Assembly: GCA_973895155.1 (NCBI GenBank)
Contig: OZ316898.1
Coordinates: 10,850,001-10,914,000, forward strand
DNA: 64,000 nt
Direction: 5' to 3'
From: Marsupella aquatica
Taxonomy: Eukaryota > Marchantiophyta
Positions 37,852 through 47,888 of this stretch are shown here, piece by piece; position 1 is the stretch's first letter; each line of letters begins with the position of its first letter. The notes under the pieces were generated by a model. It did no database searches, was not told the origin of the DNA, and saw only the letters and a list, made by a program, of their open reading frames with translations. The translations under genes and the position numbers were made by a program.

Positions 37852-39302
37852 GTAGATGACCTCTTGGTCTCTGGTATCGCATGTTTGGACATGTAGTTCA
37901 TTTGCTCATATATCTCTAAAACTAAGGAGATTACGAGTTGCGTTCGGGGCGAAAATGGCAGATTCTATGTGTATTTCGGTGCCCTACGGGAGTCTAATAG
38001 AAGCTGGGCCGAAGCCCTCTTCTATTTGGCTAGGACCATTGATAGTGGTCAGGGACCTACGTGAGGGTGTAATCATGTGGAAAAGGTGCTTATCCCGAAG
38101 GATAGTATGTGTGGTCGCACTGTAAATGATACATATGCTTGGACTATTTAAATCTGGTGTAGTGGAGCTACTTGCCACTAAGTGTGCCTCGGGTTGGGCG
38201 GGTAGGTCTGAGAAGTCTTGGAATGGATCACTAGACTCCATAAACGCCCCGTGGGTTTCACGGGGTGGTGCCCTTGAGGTTTGTCCATCCTGGATGGACC
38301 GTTGGTATAGTTCCCTAAGGTGTTGCGGGATTCTACAGTTTCTCGCTAGGTGGTTTATCATGCCACATTGATGGCATTTCGGTCGTTCCCGTTGTTGTCG
38401 AGGTTGTGACCAATCGTTTCTATGGTTGTTGTTATATGTTCTACCACCGCCGCGTCCTCCGCGTCTGCCACGTCTGCCTCGTCCTCCTCGTCCTCCACGT
38501 CCTTCTTGTCCTTCTCGTCCACCACGTCCTCTAAAGGTCCGTTGGGAGTTATATTGTGGACGTTGGTTATAGAAACTCCCCTTATTGTGGGTGTTTCTTC
38601 GGTTGCCATTCTTAGTGCGCTTAATGCCTTGCCTTGATGTGGAGGGTTCATCGTTTTCTATGTTATGGGTTTCATTCTGTTGTCCTGAGGCAGTGTGCCC
38701 GCAGGTCATTTTCTTGAGTTTACTAAAAGAAGTTCTTGGTTTCTTTCGGTGACTAGGAGGTGGGCTATGAGCTCGGAGTATTGCCCGAACTTCATGTTTC
38801 GATACTGTGTTGATAGCCACACATTCGATGAATGAAATGTCGACAAGGTCTTCTCTAGCAGATCCTTGTCTGTGACCGGCTCGCCACATAGTGCGAGGGT
38901 TGATGTTATTCTAAAGAGTTCGCTATTGTAGGCTAAAATTGAGGTAAAGTCCTGGACTCGCAGGTTTAGCTAGTCTTGCCTAGCTTTAGGTAGTTCGACC
39001 AGTTTTTGGTGGTCGAATCGGGTTTGGAGCGCTGTCCATAGTTCACGAGGGGTTGATAGGTGCATGTATTGTCTTTGTAGGAATCTATGGATATGGCGTC
39101 TAAGGAATACTAGAGCCTTAGATTCGTTGGCTTTAGTTAACGGGTCTGGGTGTGGTTCGCCGGCAAAGATGGGTTGAGCGAGCCCTATTGCAGGGAGTAG
39201 GGTTAGCGAGGTTAGGTTTTCTTTTAGGTTCATGGACCATTCTAGGTAGCTGCCGCCATCTATTTCTAGGGCGGGGAAGTTGAGTTTCTCAAGGTTGGTC
39301 AT
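37852..39302 (-). pseudogene. Copia gag and protease, broken
   Basis: ATG 39300-39302 on the - strand starts a UBN2-type gag (LNFPALEIDGGSYLEWSMNL), broken by a TAG at about 38969. It continues in the same frame to about 38710, then in another frame with an Arg-Gly-rich stretch and a CCHC knuckle, CHQCGMINHLARNC (near 38365-38330). The protease site reads IIYSATTHTIL, where family members have Asp before SATT, so the catalytic Asp appears to be Tyr here. Confidence 0.85.
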
Positions 39303-40956
39303 CTCTAAGGTCCTGGCGTGCAGCGTTGGTGTGCGTGTTTATATATAATATATATAGTCAAAAGACAATGCACATTTGCCGCATGTATTGTTGGAGAAAG
39401 GGTTGAGGGGAGCAATCTAGGTCATTGGCGAGTAAAGCAGGAATGTTTGGGTTTTTGCAGAATTTAGGTTTTGCACTTAGTAAATTGGTTTTCTTTGTAA
39501 ATGTATAACTGCAGGGTTTCCTTTGTATTTGCTATTTCTTTTGTTAAACTGTGCAGTTATCCGGTTGTGCACTTAGGTTTGCAGTTATGGGTGATTATTT
39601 AGTCGTGCCCTGGTTAAGTGCACATGGTGCTTTGTTAAGTTAATTTCTCATTGTTACGGTGTGCAATAATGGAGGGTTTAGCGGTTAAGTGCGGTTATGG
39701 AGCGTGCACTTAGCGGGTTTGGCTCGGTTCGACGTTCTCTCGATGTTTTGAGCTTTGAGGTTGCGCTATCTCCCTCATTTGCCGCTTCGCTCGACCTTCT
39801 GATCTCGTTAGCAGTCGTGGCCTTCCGTCTATGGTTCTTATGGTTGCTCTCTATTGCTCATTTCGCCCTCTCGCTGTTTTCGGTGTCTCGCTACTATCGG
39901 CCCTTCTTTCAAGTGCCCTTTGAATTTTTGTTTCCCATGGAAGTTTAGAATTCGGACGCGCGTCGTGGTTTTGTGAAACACCTTAAATGCGACGCATCAG
40001 GCTGACCGATCTTCTCAAACGTTTCTCTCTCTCTTTCATTCACTGCTGGTCTCGAGGGTGTGGCCTCTCGCTGCCTTATCGATCTTTTGTATCCCTGTTC
40101 GGCAATCTATCTCGTCATATAAATAACTCGCTCGCGCTCGATCTCTCGTCAAGAAGGCCTCAACTGAAATTGCATCAATTTCTGTTTCGGTCTCTCGCTG
40201 CTGGTGGTCCTTATCTTTCCATTTCAATTCTCCTCCCTCGTAAACTGTCGAATGATTTCTTAATGTTTTCTCTCCCCTCCTTCCTTCGATTTGTGCAGCG
40301 GAGGGGTTCTGCTGTCCTTATCGATGCTTCTCTGAAATGGTGCCGTAGTTTTTCTGCTTCAGCAATTGAACCTCCTCTAGGGCTGAGCTAGCGCGAGAGC
40401 AGAGAAGTTCGCCTTCTGTCAGCAGTCACGCGTTCCAGGGCTCTCTATCTTCTCCTCTTGACTTCTCGATCCTCTTTTGTCAATGAATTCTATATATCTC
40501 CTCCTTCGATCGAGCTCACCTAATCTCTATTTCTTGCCTTAATTTGTTGATCCTGTGCTCTGGCCAAGATCGACTGTCTGCTGCACCTTCATGTTCGGAT
40601 TCGTTAGTGATTTCTGCTCTTTGCTTTTTTTTCTTTGCTCTTTTCAGATTTCTGCTTCGTGTCTGCTGCTTGCAAGTGTGTGTTCAATTACGAAGGTCGA
40701 TTGGTATCCCTTTTCAAATTGACGATCTTTACGAGTCTCCTCGCTTCCAGGTTCCTTTGATCTCCGTAACCCTTCGAGAGAAAAATTCTTAGCCTACAGC
40801 TTTTGCTTATGTTATCGAGGTCTTGTAGTTACTGGATAGGTACAATCACCCGGTCCTCCATTCGATATTCAGAAAAAATTCAATCTTCCATGGTATTCTC
40901 TCTTTTCTTCTTTTGCTCCTCTTGGTAGGCTTTCGTGCTGATAACGTGTGAGAGTA
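39303..40956 (-). other. Long leader between copia 5' LTR and gag
   Basis: About 1.65 kb without a convincing gene on either strand. The + strand is pyrimidine-rich (many TCTC and CGCT runs at 39720-40760). The part at 39470-39720 contains repeated GCACTTA and TAAGTGC words. It may be the untranslated leader of the element or captured host sequence. Its ends match the retrotransposon LTR on one side and gag on the other. Confidence 0.5.
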
Positions 40957-41056
40957 TGAATGAGAATGAATATGTATAGTCTGGTAATGATTGTACATAT
41001 AGTGGGACCAGGGTGACCGGCTGGTCTGGTCATCCAGTCAAAGGTAGAGTCTAACA
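40957..41056 (-). repeat. Copia 5' LTR
   Basis: Matches 27375-27474. On the - strand the LTR is followed by TACTCTCACACGTTATCAGC, the place for a primer-binding site; I cannot assign the tRNA with confidence. Confidence 0.85.
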
Positions 41057-41583
41057 ATATATATATCCGATCGTCGCAATTGCACCTTGTACTTATATCA
41101 CAGTATGGCCTACCCAGTAGTCCTTGTTTATACGTTATTAGCCTCGATATTAAGAAAGATGGAAAAGATTTTAAAACATAAACGTGCCGGTTATGCTGAA
41201 TAGACTGGACTCCCACATGTCGTCCTCTCCGAGTTCTCAACGAGAGTGGACACTTGGATGGTTATCAACCCTTGTGACGTGGAAGCCAAGACACGGCGGA
41301 GACCAGAATGTATCGACCAAATCGCCGATTGAGAACAGTAATGTGATGTCCACTTCTCCACACTTTGGACGAATGCGTGATCGATTCTGCAAAATTCCCT
41401 TGTGTTTGTCTGCTCTTCAATCCTGTTGTGGGTTTTGTTTCCCTTCTGTCATGCTTTACGTCCCCTGTTTCGCCAAATTTCTGTTGCGCGCCGGAACGAA
41501 GAGAAGTGGAGAGACCTCCGTCATACTTCATCATCTCCAATCCTTGCCGTTTCCCGTCCAGAAGAGCATCAGCGGCTGTGAAA

Positions 41584-43349
41584 ATGGTGTCGTCCGCTTC
41601 CCTTGCTTTCGCGATGTTGGTTTCCGTTGCCGTTGTAGCACAGGTAGGTCTTAGGAGCAGAGAATTAGTATTGAAGGTCCTCTGTGGTCGCTCAATGTGT
41701 CTTTCGCTCTGGTCAGGTTCCTAGAAGCCGCTGTTCATGCTATGGAGTCTACGGCATTACCTTTTGTGCTTCTTAATTCACATATTCCAAAGAATTGAAT
41801 GGGTTTCTAGTCTAGTGCAGTCTAGTGCAGTCTAGTGTTGTCTCTCCTTTCGTTGAGATAATAGGTGTTTCCGAGAGAGAGGCTTTGAAATAGTCGGAGA
41901 AAGAACACTTCGAGATTGCCTATTGTAGTTTCTTACCTGTGCTTGTTTTTATGGTGCTTTGATGAGTTTCACCATTTTTGTCCCTGGGCTCATTCGCTAA
42001 CACATAGCTTTTTTGCTTCGATATGCTATTTAACTACCCTGCAGGCGGCAGCACAAACAGGAGTTACCCCGCATCCAACAGGAGCTGTTTACATTGTCCA
42101 TATGGAGAAATCGGACTCAAATTCCAAAGACCTTGAAGCTCGTCACCTGGAAACGCTCTCCTCTGTATTTGGTGGCAGGTACTTAATGCCCTTTCTCCCA
42201 TTGTAGGTGAATGACAGTTTCTTGGGTCCAGTCATGAATGCGTTGGATTTCAAAATTGGTATGCATGAAATTTCGAGAAGAGTGGGTAGTGGCATTGGTG
42301 TTTTACATGCATCCTTCGTTTGCTCGCTTGTCAGTTGCGTGACGTTGCATTTATGAAATTGTCTCTTTGGCCTTAAAGCCTTTGTTGTCATTCTTCATTC
42401 TTCATTCTTCGTGTTATTAGGTCTCATGTAGGGCAGTGCTAGTTCGGCATCCACTCTTGATTCCAGCACTGCTCTATGCTCTCTCTAAATTTACTAGTCT
42501 AGGCAAGTGCATATATTGAGCAGGTGTTCTGTTGATTGCCCTCGGAGCGGATGGGAATCTTATGCGTTGGAAGAAGAGATTTAGTTTTGATGTATACATA
42601 TGTATGGCTGATGGCAAGAAAACCAAGAATTAACTGTGAGGTTCCCAGACTCGAGAACATGGGAAGATTCAATTGCAGTACTTTTTCCCAGTCCAGTCGA
42701 ATGATGGAATCGTTTTATTCATGTTTGCAGCCACGAGATGGCGAAGAAGTCAATTTTGTACAGCTACACAAACGCAATGAACGGATTCTCAGCAAAACTA
42801 ACACCAGAGCAAGTTGCTGAGCTGTCAAGTGAGTCTTCGCTCACTAGACCTTACCACTTCGCTAAACAGTGTGGAAGGATTGTGTTTCAATGTCCTCACA
42901 TGCAGGTTCCAGTGCTGGTCGCCTCTTCTTAGCCTCATGTCTGCCAGTGATTGTCTGTTGATTAATATTTATACTACTACAAGTTTTTGTTGTTCTCCAT
43001 GGTTTAAGTTGTTTCCACGATTCCATGCATGCTGGGACGCTAATCTTTTTGGGCAGACTGTCCTTCTCGTTGGCTTCATGTCCTCTCTCTAGCATCTAGG
43101 TTTCGAAATGTAGAGGACTAGATTTTGCAATTGGAACTTTGAGTCATTCTGTTCTATGCTTGCATTTCTCTTTGTCTCTATTGAGGGCCATTATTTGCAT
43201 CGATGGGTCTAGGCAGGTGAGAAACCTTTGACTGAGCATTTGCGTTGCATCTTTGTGCAGAAAAACCTGGCGTTCTTTCAGTTCAACGACAAGGGGTGGC
43301 ACACTTGCACCCGGCACAAACAACTGGGTTGCAAAACAAAGGGGTCTAA
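41584..43349 (+). CDS. Stand-alone inhibitor I9 domain protein (subtilisin propeptide-like), secreted
   Basis: Four exons (41584-41643, 42045-42178, 42731-42828, 43261-43349) join in phase to 126 residues. A signal peptide (MVSSASLAFAMLVSVAVVAQ and on) is followed by an I9 domain. Visible blocks are GAVYIVHMEK, HLETLSSVFG, SILYSYTNAMNGFSAKLTPE and KKPGVLSVQ. I9 domains normally act as the cleaved propeptide and chaperone of subtilases. Here a TAA follows soon after, and no Asp/His/Ser protease domain is seen downstream, so the product resembles plant free-standing propeptide-like subtilase inhibitors. It would act in the secretory route or apoplast. It could also be the surviving 5' part of a subtilase gene cut off by rearrangement, but intact splice sites and a clean stop favour a real small gene. 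Confidence 0.85.
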
Positions 43350-45048
43350 ATAGATCTTTGTTAGACTTGCAAGCAATCTTTTTCCAATTACTAGACCACA
43401 TCATCATATTGATCTAAAATTAGTGACTCTTTCGTTCGTGTCAGTCAAGTGCTTCATATGGGAGTGGACCTTCAATTCTAGTTATCTACAGAATGGTGTT
43501 GTTTAGAGCCTGAACTACTAGGGACACAAACGATGACGTTTCAATCCGATTGAGTGTAGGCAATTGGACTGGTGCTGCAAGCCTGGGTAGAAGCTCTTTC
43601 TAAAATATGAGCTAGTGGAGGCTGAGCAAAATTTGATAGGGGAAATAGACTCTGCATGCCTGGCGGAGCATAGAACAGAGCAGATCAATGATATGATCGA
43701 TGGCTATTAATAAAGCTCAATAGAGCTACGGGAAACCCCACTCCGGTCAAAAATCCCTAAATACGAGTGGGATGCGTCTTGCGATAGATCGTTGTCTCTT
43801 CAGTGTATTTCAAAACTGAAACATTTATGTTCCCTGATCTGCTAAGTGATCAGCTTGTGTGTCGATTTAAAACCGTCAGTCTATGGTGGCCTTGAATGAC
43901 AACGAATCTAAGGTGAACAGGGTTCGATGACTAAAATTTTGCACCGATGCTCTCAATTCAAAATCCCCGGGAACTTGGTGGTGGGCTGTAGAGAAATAGA
44001 TGCATACCAGAGTTTTGCTCAGAAGGTGTGTGAATGCAGAAGCTATCAGAGCCTCTAGTAGGTCTAGGATATAAGAAAGAATTTCACGGGCTGACACAGT
44101 TTCTTACTATGTAGCTACTGTAGCTTATACAAAAAAACAATTGTCACTCAAATGAAATTTTAGCGTAGACACTTGAATACTTACTGGCAGTTGTCCTTGA
44201 CCTGTATTGCGGATTGATACCTTCCTGAAGGCAATCAGCGCAGGGCAAAACGATTAGAACAAGGTGTCAGGAGTCTTATCTTTCTAGCACCATTGGAGCT
44301 CCGTCAGTATGACATCAGCGATAGTTTGCCTTGAATAATGTCGCCGTGAGCCATTTTTAATTGTAAATGGATACTCATAAGCTCTAATGAGATCTCTATC
44401 TCAAAATATTCTTCGCATGAAAATCAAGTTTTTTTACATTTAACTTGAATTTCTCTATGTCAACTTAAATGACACCTGCCCTTACCCGTAGTTCGCATAA
44501 AAAAGTACAAGTTCAGATATGGTGACAAGTGATGAGTGCAAAACCTTTTATTGGCAAGTGCTCTACCTTTTGGTGAGACACTATTCACCAGAGGGAAAGA
44601 ATGAGTAGCGAGGGCAAGTGCTCTACCTTTTATGGTGAGACACTATTCACAGAGGGAAAGAATGAGTAGTGAGGGATGGAATGAGGCTTTTATGTGGACA
44701 GGTGGTAGCGCACTAAGTCCAGCAAAACTAGGTGAGTCTAGGGTGGCTCTGAAAATCCCTGAATCAAGGAAAAGGATTCCACGCTGTCCTCTTGGGGTGC
44801 CAGGCCCCACCGTACGCCGCCAAGAAGAGAGACTACTAAATTCGCAAAGTCGACCACTGAAGGCAAAACTTAATATAAATGAAATTGGGACGCTATTTTC
44901 TACGCGTGTCAAGTCATGGCTAGTACTCTAGCTGCATTTCTCTCACTTGATCTCCTAGGAATTATCGCTACAGCTCTTGTAGTTCAAGCCTGTCAGTGGT
45001 CTTCCATTCTCGTGCTGAAGTCGAGCATCCGAGTTGAATCGGATGATC
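43350..45048. other. Gene-free region
   Basis: No gene is recognised; the open frames are short and family-less. A small tandem duplication lies near 44.6 kb, listed separately. Confidence 0.4.
44553..44676 (+). repeat. Tandem duplication, about 60-bp unit, two copies
   Basis: GCAAGTGCTCTACCTTTT, then GGTGAGACACTATTCAC and AGAGGGAAAGAATGAGTAG, occurs twice back to back with only small differences, so it is recent. Confidence 0.85.
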
Positions 45049-45056
45049 ACGCCAGC

Positions 45057-45318
45057 CAGTGTATTTTTTGAGTGCGGATTTTCGCCAAATTCCACTTCCC
45101 CAAAAAATGTTGGCTAGATTTTTTGAATACCAAAAGCCACTCTTCCACCCAATCATGGACCCCATTAATCAGAATTTAATGGTCCTCCTTAAATCTAGAG
45201 ATATATGACAGTCCCTAATTTAATTCAGTAAAATATATTGAGAATGTTCCTAGATTCTCCTCCCTAAGAGTAGCAAACATTTGTCACACTGGCTAAAAAT
45301 TAAAAAACCTTAAAAAGC
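45057..45318 (+). mobile_element. hAT-type MITE, copy 1
   Basis: About 262 bases starting CAGTGTATTTTTTGAGTG. It is flanked by ACGCCAGC (45049-45056) and ACGCCAAC (45319-45326), a 7-of-8 match. The body aligns along its length with 46280-46559 and the reverse of 54439-54713 (shared TTCCAC, TTAAATCTAG.GA and ATTTGTCAC-type blocks). The right terminus is degraded compared with the other copies. No transposase is encoded. Confidence 0.78.
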
Positions 45319-45326
45319 ACGCCAAC

Positions 45327-46271
45327 CTCCTCCCCAAGGCTTCCTTTTGTATTTTGTGGCAGGTGACACTATAGCGGACTTATGGCAAGCTAAGAAGCTA
45401 TTCTGGTCAGGTGACATTTATGGCGCGACTGAGAAGCCTCTTTTAGCCCAATTTTTGTATGGTCAGCATATTGATGGTTAGATCTATGCATTGTGAACCT
45501 GGATGGTCAATTATGACACATAGTCACTAAAGTTTTTGAAATACCTCGGGAGTATCTTTCCCAAGCCACTCCACCTGGTAACAAATGTGCCAAATTAACA
45601 CAGAAACGAAACACTTCTCCTCCTGCCAGTTTCAACTGTGGAGTCTAATATTGGTTCAATGAAGTTTTCTTTAAAGGAAGAAAAATGAAATACCTAAAAC
45701 TAACCGGAGTTTATGTCAAAAAATCTCATCAATGTTGATGAGAGTTTTGAGTGAGTCCACACAATTGCACATCAAGACTGTGTGTTATGTCACTCCAAAC
45801 CATGATAAACCAAAACATTTTGATTAAGTCACCAAATGTTATTCTAAATACATATCTGGCTGTCCTATTTTGATATGCAATTGCTCGGACCCTTCTTGAG
45901 TGGCCAGACGTCATTGCTCAATTGGCTGAGCAAGGTTCTGCTCCACCTAATCCGTGGATAATGCTCTAGATACCTCCTACCCTAGAGGGCTCTAGATACT
46001 ATCGTAGAGGTGCTTCGGAGTCCATTTTTTTCTCTAACTGTGGCGAACCGGGCGTTTTTGATTCTTCATCTTCTGATGAAGAAACATGGTCATGTATTTC
46101 ATCATGGGAGTTTGTAGCTTTATTAGTAGATGTTTTGGGTACCCTCGGGTTTTTGGGCTCTTTGGTACTTCTGGGGTTTGTCCTTTGTGTTCTCCTCTTT
46201 ATTGGGCCTATGGGATCCTGTCCTCTGCTGTTTCAAGGGCCTCGTTTGAATGTCCTTTGTGTTCACTCAGG
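45327..46271. other. Gene-free region between MITE copies
   Basis: No gene is recognised. It includes a diverged copy of the repeat also seen near 20.5-20.6 kb, around 45760-45890. Confidence 0.4.
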
Positions 46272-46279
46272 GTGATGGG

Positions 46280-46559
46280 CAGCGTTTTTTGTAGTGGCCA
46301 AAATTAGCCAAATTCCACCTCCCCCAAAAAGCTTTCGTCACTTTTGGCAAAAATTAGCTAGTATTTTTTCCTTCTGATTAGCCAGTGTCCCACCTAAGCA
46401 CAGGCCTCTTTAGCCAGAATCTAATGGTCACCCTTAAATCTAGGGACATCTGAGGGTCAGGAAATTAATCAGATAAGGATTATTTTGAGCATCTTTTCTT
46501 TCACACCCTGAACATTCGCCACTCTGGCGAAAAGCAAAACCCTTAAAAAAAATATGCTG
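46280..46559 (+). mobile_element. hAT-type MITE, copy 2
   Basis: 280 bases, CAGCGTTTTTTGTAGTGGC at the left and ATATGCTG at the right. It is flanked by a perfect 8-bp duplication GTGATGGG (46272-46279 and 46560-46567). The 8-bp duplication and CAG...CTG ends are typical of the hAT superfamily. It has no coding capacity, so mobilisation would need a transposase from elsewhere. Confidence 0.88.
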
Positions 46560-46904
46560 GTGATGGGTTCCTGGAATGTCGCTAATGGCTCTCCATACCC
46601 TTTGCCAGCTGGTTGCTGCCTTGACTCTGCACAGCAATGTTAGATTTAAAACCAGGAGTGATGCCTTTTTGCCTCTAAAAGATCAACTGAAATTCATTCA
46701 AAAAACCAGCATACAAAAAGGGTGGTCCACAAGAGGGGGTCGGCACCCATGGAGACCAGAGGTCCAAAAGCCTGATGCCTTCACTTTTGCCGAGCAGTCT
46801 TTGGCATAATTGTAGACCCCTTGTGTGGGGAGACTGAGATTCAGGGTTCACATCTTCTTATGATGGCATTGCATTTTATACCAAGGTTTGTAAAAATTGT
46901 AGGC

Positions 46905-47050
46905 AGTTGCCCAGAGAGACATGATTTTGTGGTAATTCACTTGGGTAAAGACTAATAGATGTTGGGTTCAAATTTTTGTAGCTGACATTTCCCCATTATT
47001 GTAGTTTATTTTTCTCTTCTGTGAGGTTTCACAAATTTCCCTTAAAAATT
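46905..47050 (+). mobile_element. SINE-like element, copy c
   Basis: Starts near GCCCAGAGAGACATG, contains GTAATTCACTTGGGTAAAGA and the box-B-like GTTGGGTTCAAATTTTTG, and ends near GTTTCACAAATTTCCCTTA followed by A-rich sequence. Head, middle and tail all match copy a at 17741-17890 on the opposite strand, which is why I treat these as one family. Confidence 0.62.
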
Positions 47051-47888
47051 TAAATAAATAGTAAAATAAATAAAATTGCAGAGCAGCCGACGGACACGAA
47101 TTGATAGCAGGCAGTCCAAAAACCATGAATGGTTACCAAGGGACTCGACTCCCTCTCCCGGGGATCCGTGGTTTGGCTCGTATGCACTGTGATGATATAA
47201 ATACGTAGACGCACTGGGAAATCGACCGGCGTTTGTTGGGTGGGATCGCTCCCCTGGGACAATGAGAAGAAAGCATCTGAAACCGAGACCGGCGTTTCCA
47301 GACAGGTTTTGGAGGCCATGTGGCAGCCCATGATTGTAGCACTGAGTACAACGTCACCTAGGCAGCCACCTGTTTCTAATGCAGCGGATGCAATACACGT
47401 TGCAAGTTTTCGACACTTCAATTTGTGCAGACGAATAGAGAATTGTTTCTCCATCCGCTACGAAAGTAAACCACTATATAGAGATGTAACGAAGGTGGAT
47501 CCATCGATTCAATTACGTCGGCAGCTAGTTGCTTCGAAGTTCCAAGGGTCCTCGTCAGCTTACTCTCTTGCATATTTGTTGTGCCGTCGCATGTCTACGG
47601 ACAGGAACTAGGGAGGTGGACAGGAATTAGGGAGGGACGACTTCCAGAAGGACTCTCAGTCAGGAAGAGCAGAGATAACTCCTAAAGTAATCACAGCAAG
47701 GACGAGGGAACTGAGAGCAGAGATTTCGCGTGAAGTAATAAAATCAAGGACTAGGGAAGTACTGCATTGTCGACTGATGCAAACTGTATGTGCAAGACTA
47801 CCGAACTAGGATATCAGCTCAGCTAATCTGGCCCAGCCACTTCCCGGCAAGTGAAGCACGACGAGAACGGAGAGGGTCAGTCGGAGCC
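47051..47888. other. Region upstream of the EF-hand gene
   Basis: No gene with family support. A CTATATAGAG motif near 47473 could be a TATA box for the gene starting at 47889, giving a leader of roughly 380 bases; this is motif-level evidence only. Confidence 0.35.

Larger units (their letters stand above)
27375..41056 (-). mobile_element. Ty1/copia LTR retrotransposon, degenerate, interrupted by a gypsy element
   Basis: Matching 100-bp LTRs (27375-27474 and 40957-41056) flank a - strand gag-pol in copia order: gag with zinc knuckle, protease, integrase, reverse transcriptase, RNase H. On the - strand the LTR runs TGTTAGA...ATTCA. A polypurine tract (CCAAAGGGGAG) abuts the 3' LTR at 27475-27485. 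The body is split at codon level by the gypsy insertion (29419-36256); coding resumes in register on both sides of an ACGT duplication. Several stops and frameshifts make it defective. No target duplication is visible outside the LTRs. Confidence 0.88.

Noticed and set aside
39697-40391. + strand frames in the copia leader
   Set aside because: Low-complexity Ser/Leu/Arg translation from TCTC-rich DNA; no splice support.
27370-41061. Target duplication for the copia element
   Set aside because: Flanks GAGTC and ATATA do not match; the site is eroded or the borders differ by a few bases.
47240-47611. 123-codon + strand frame upstream of the EF-hand gene
   Set aside because: It lacks an ATG at its start and has no recognisable domain; probably leader or chance.
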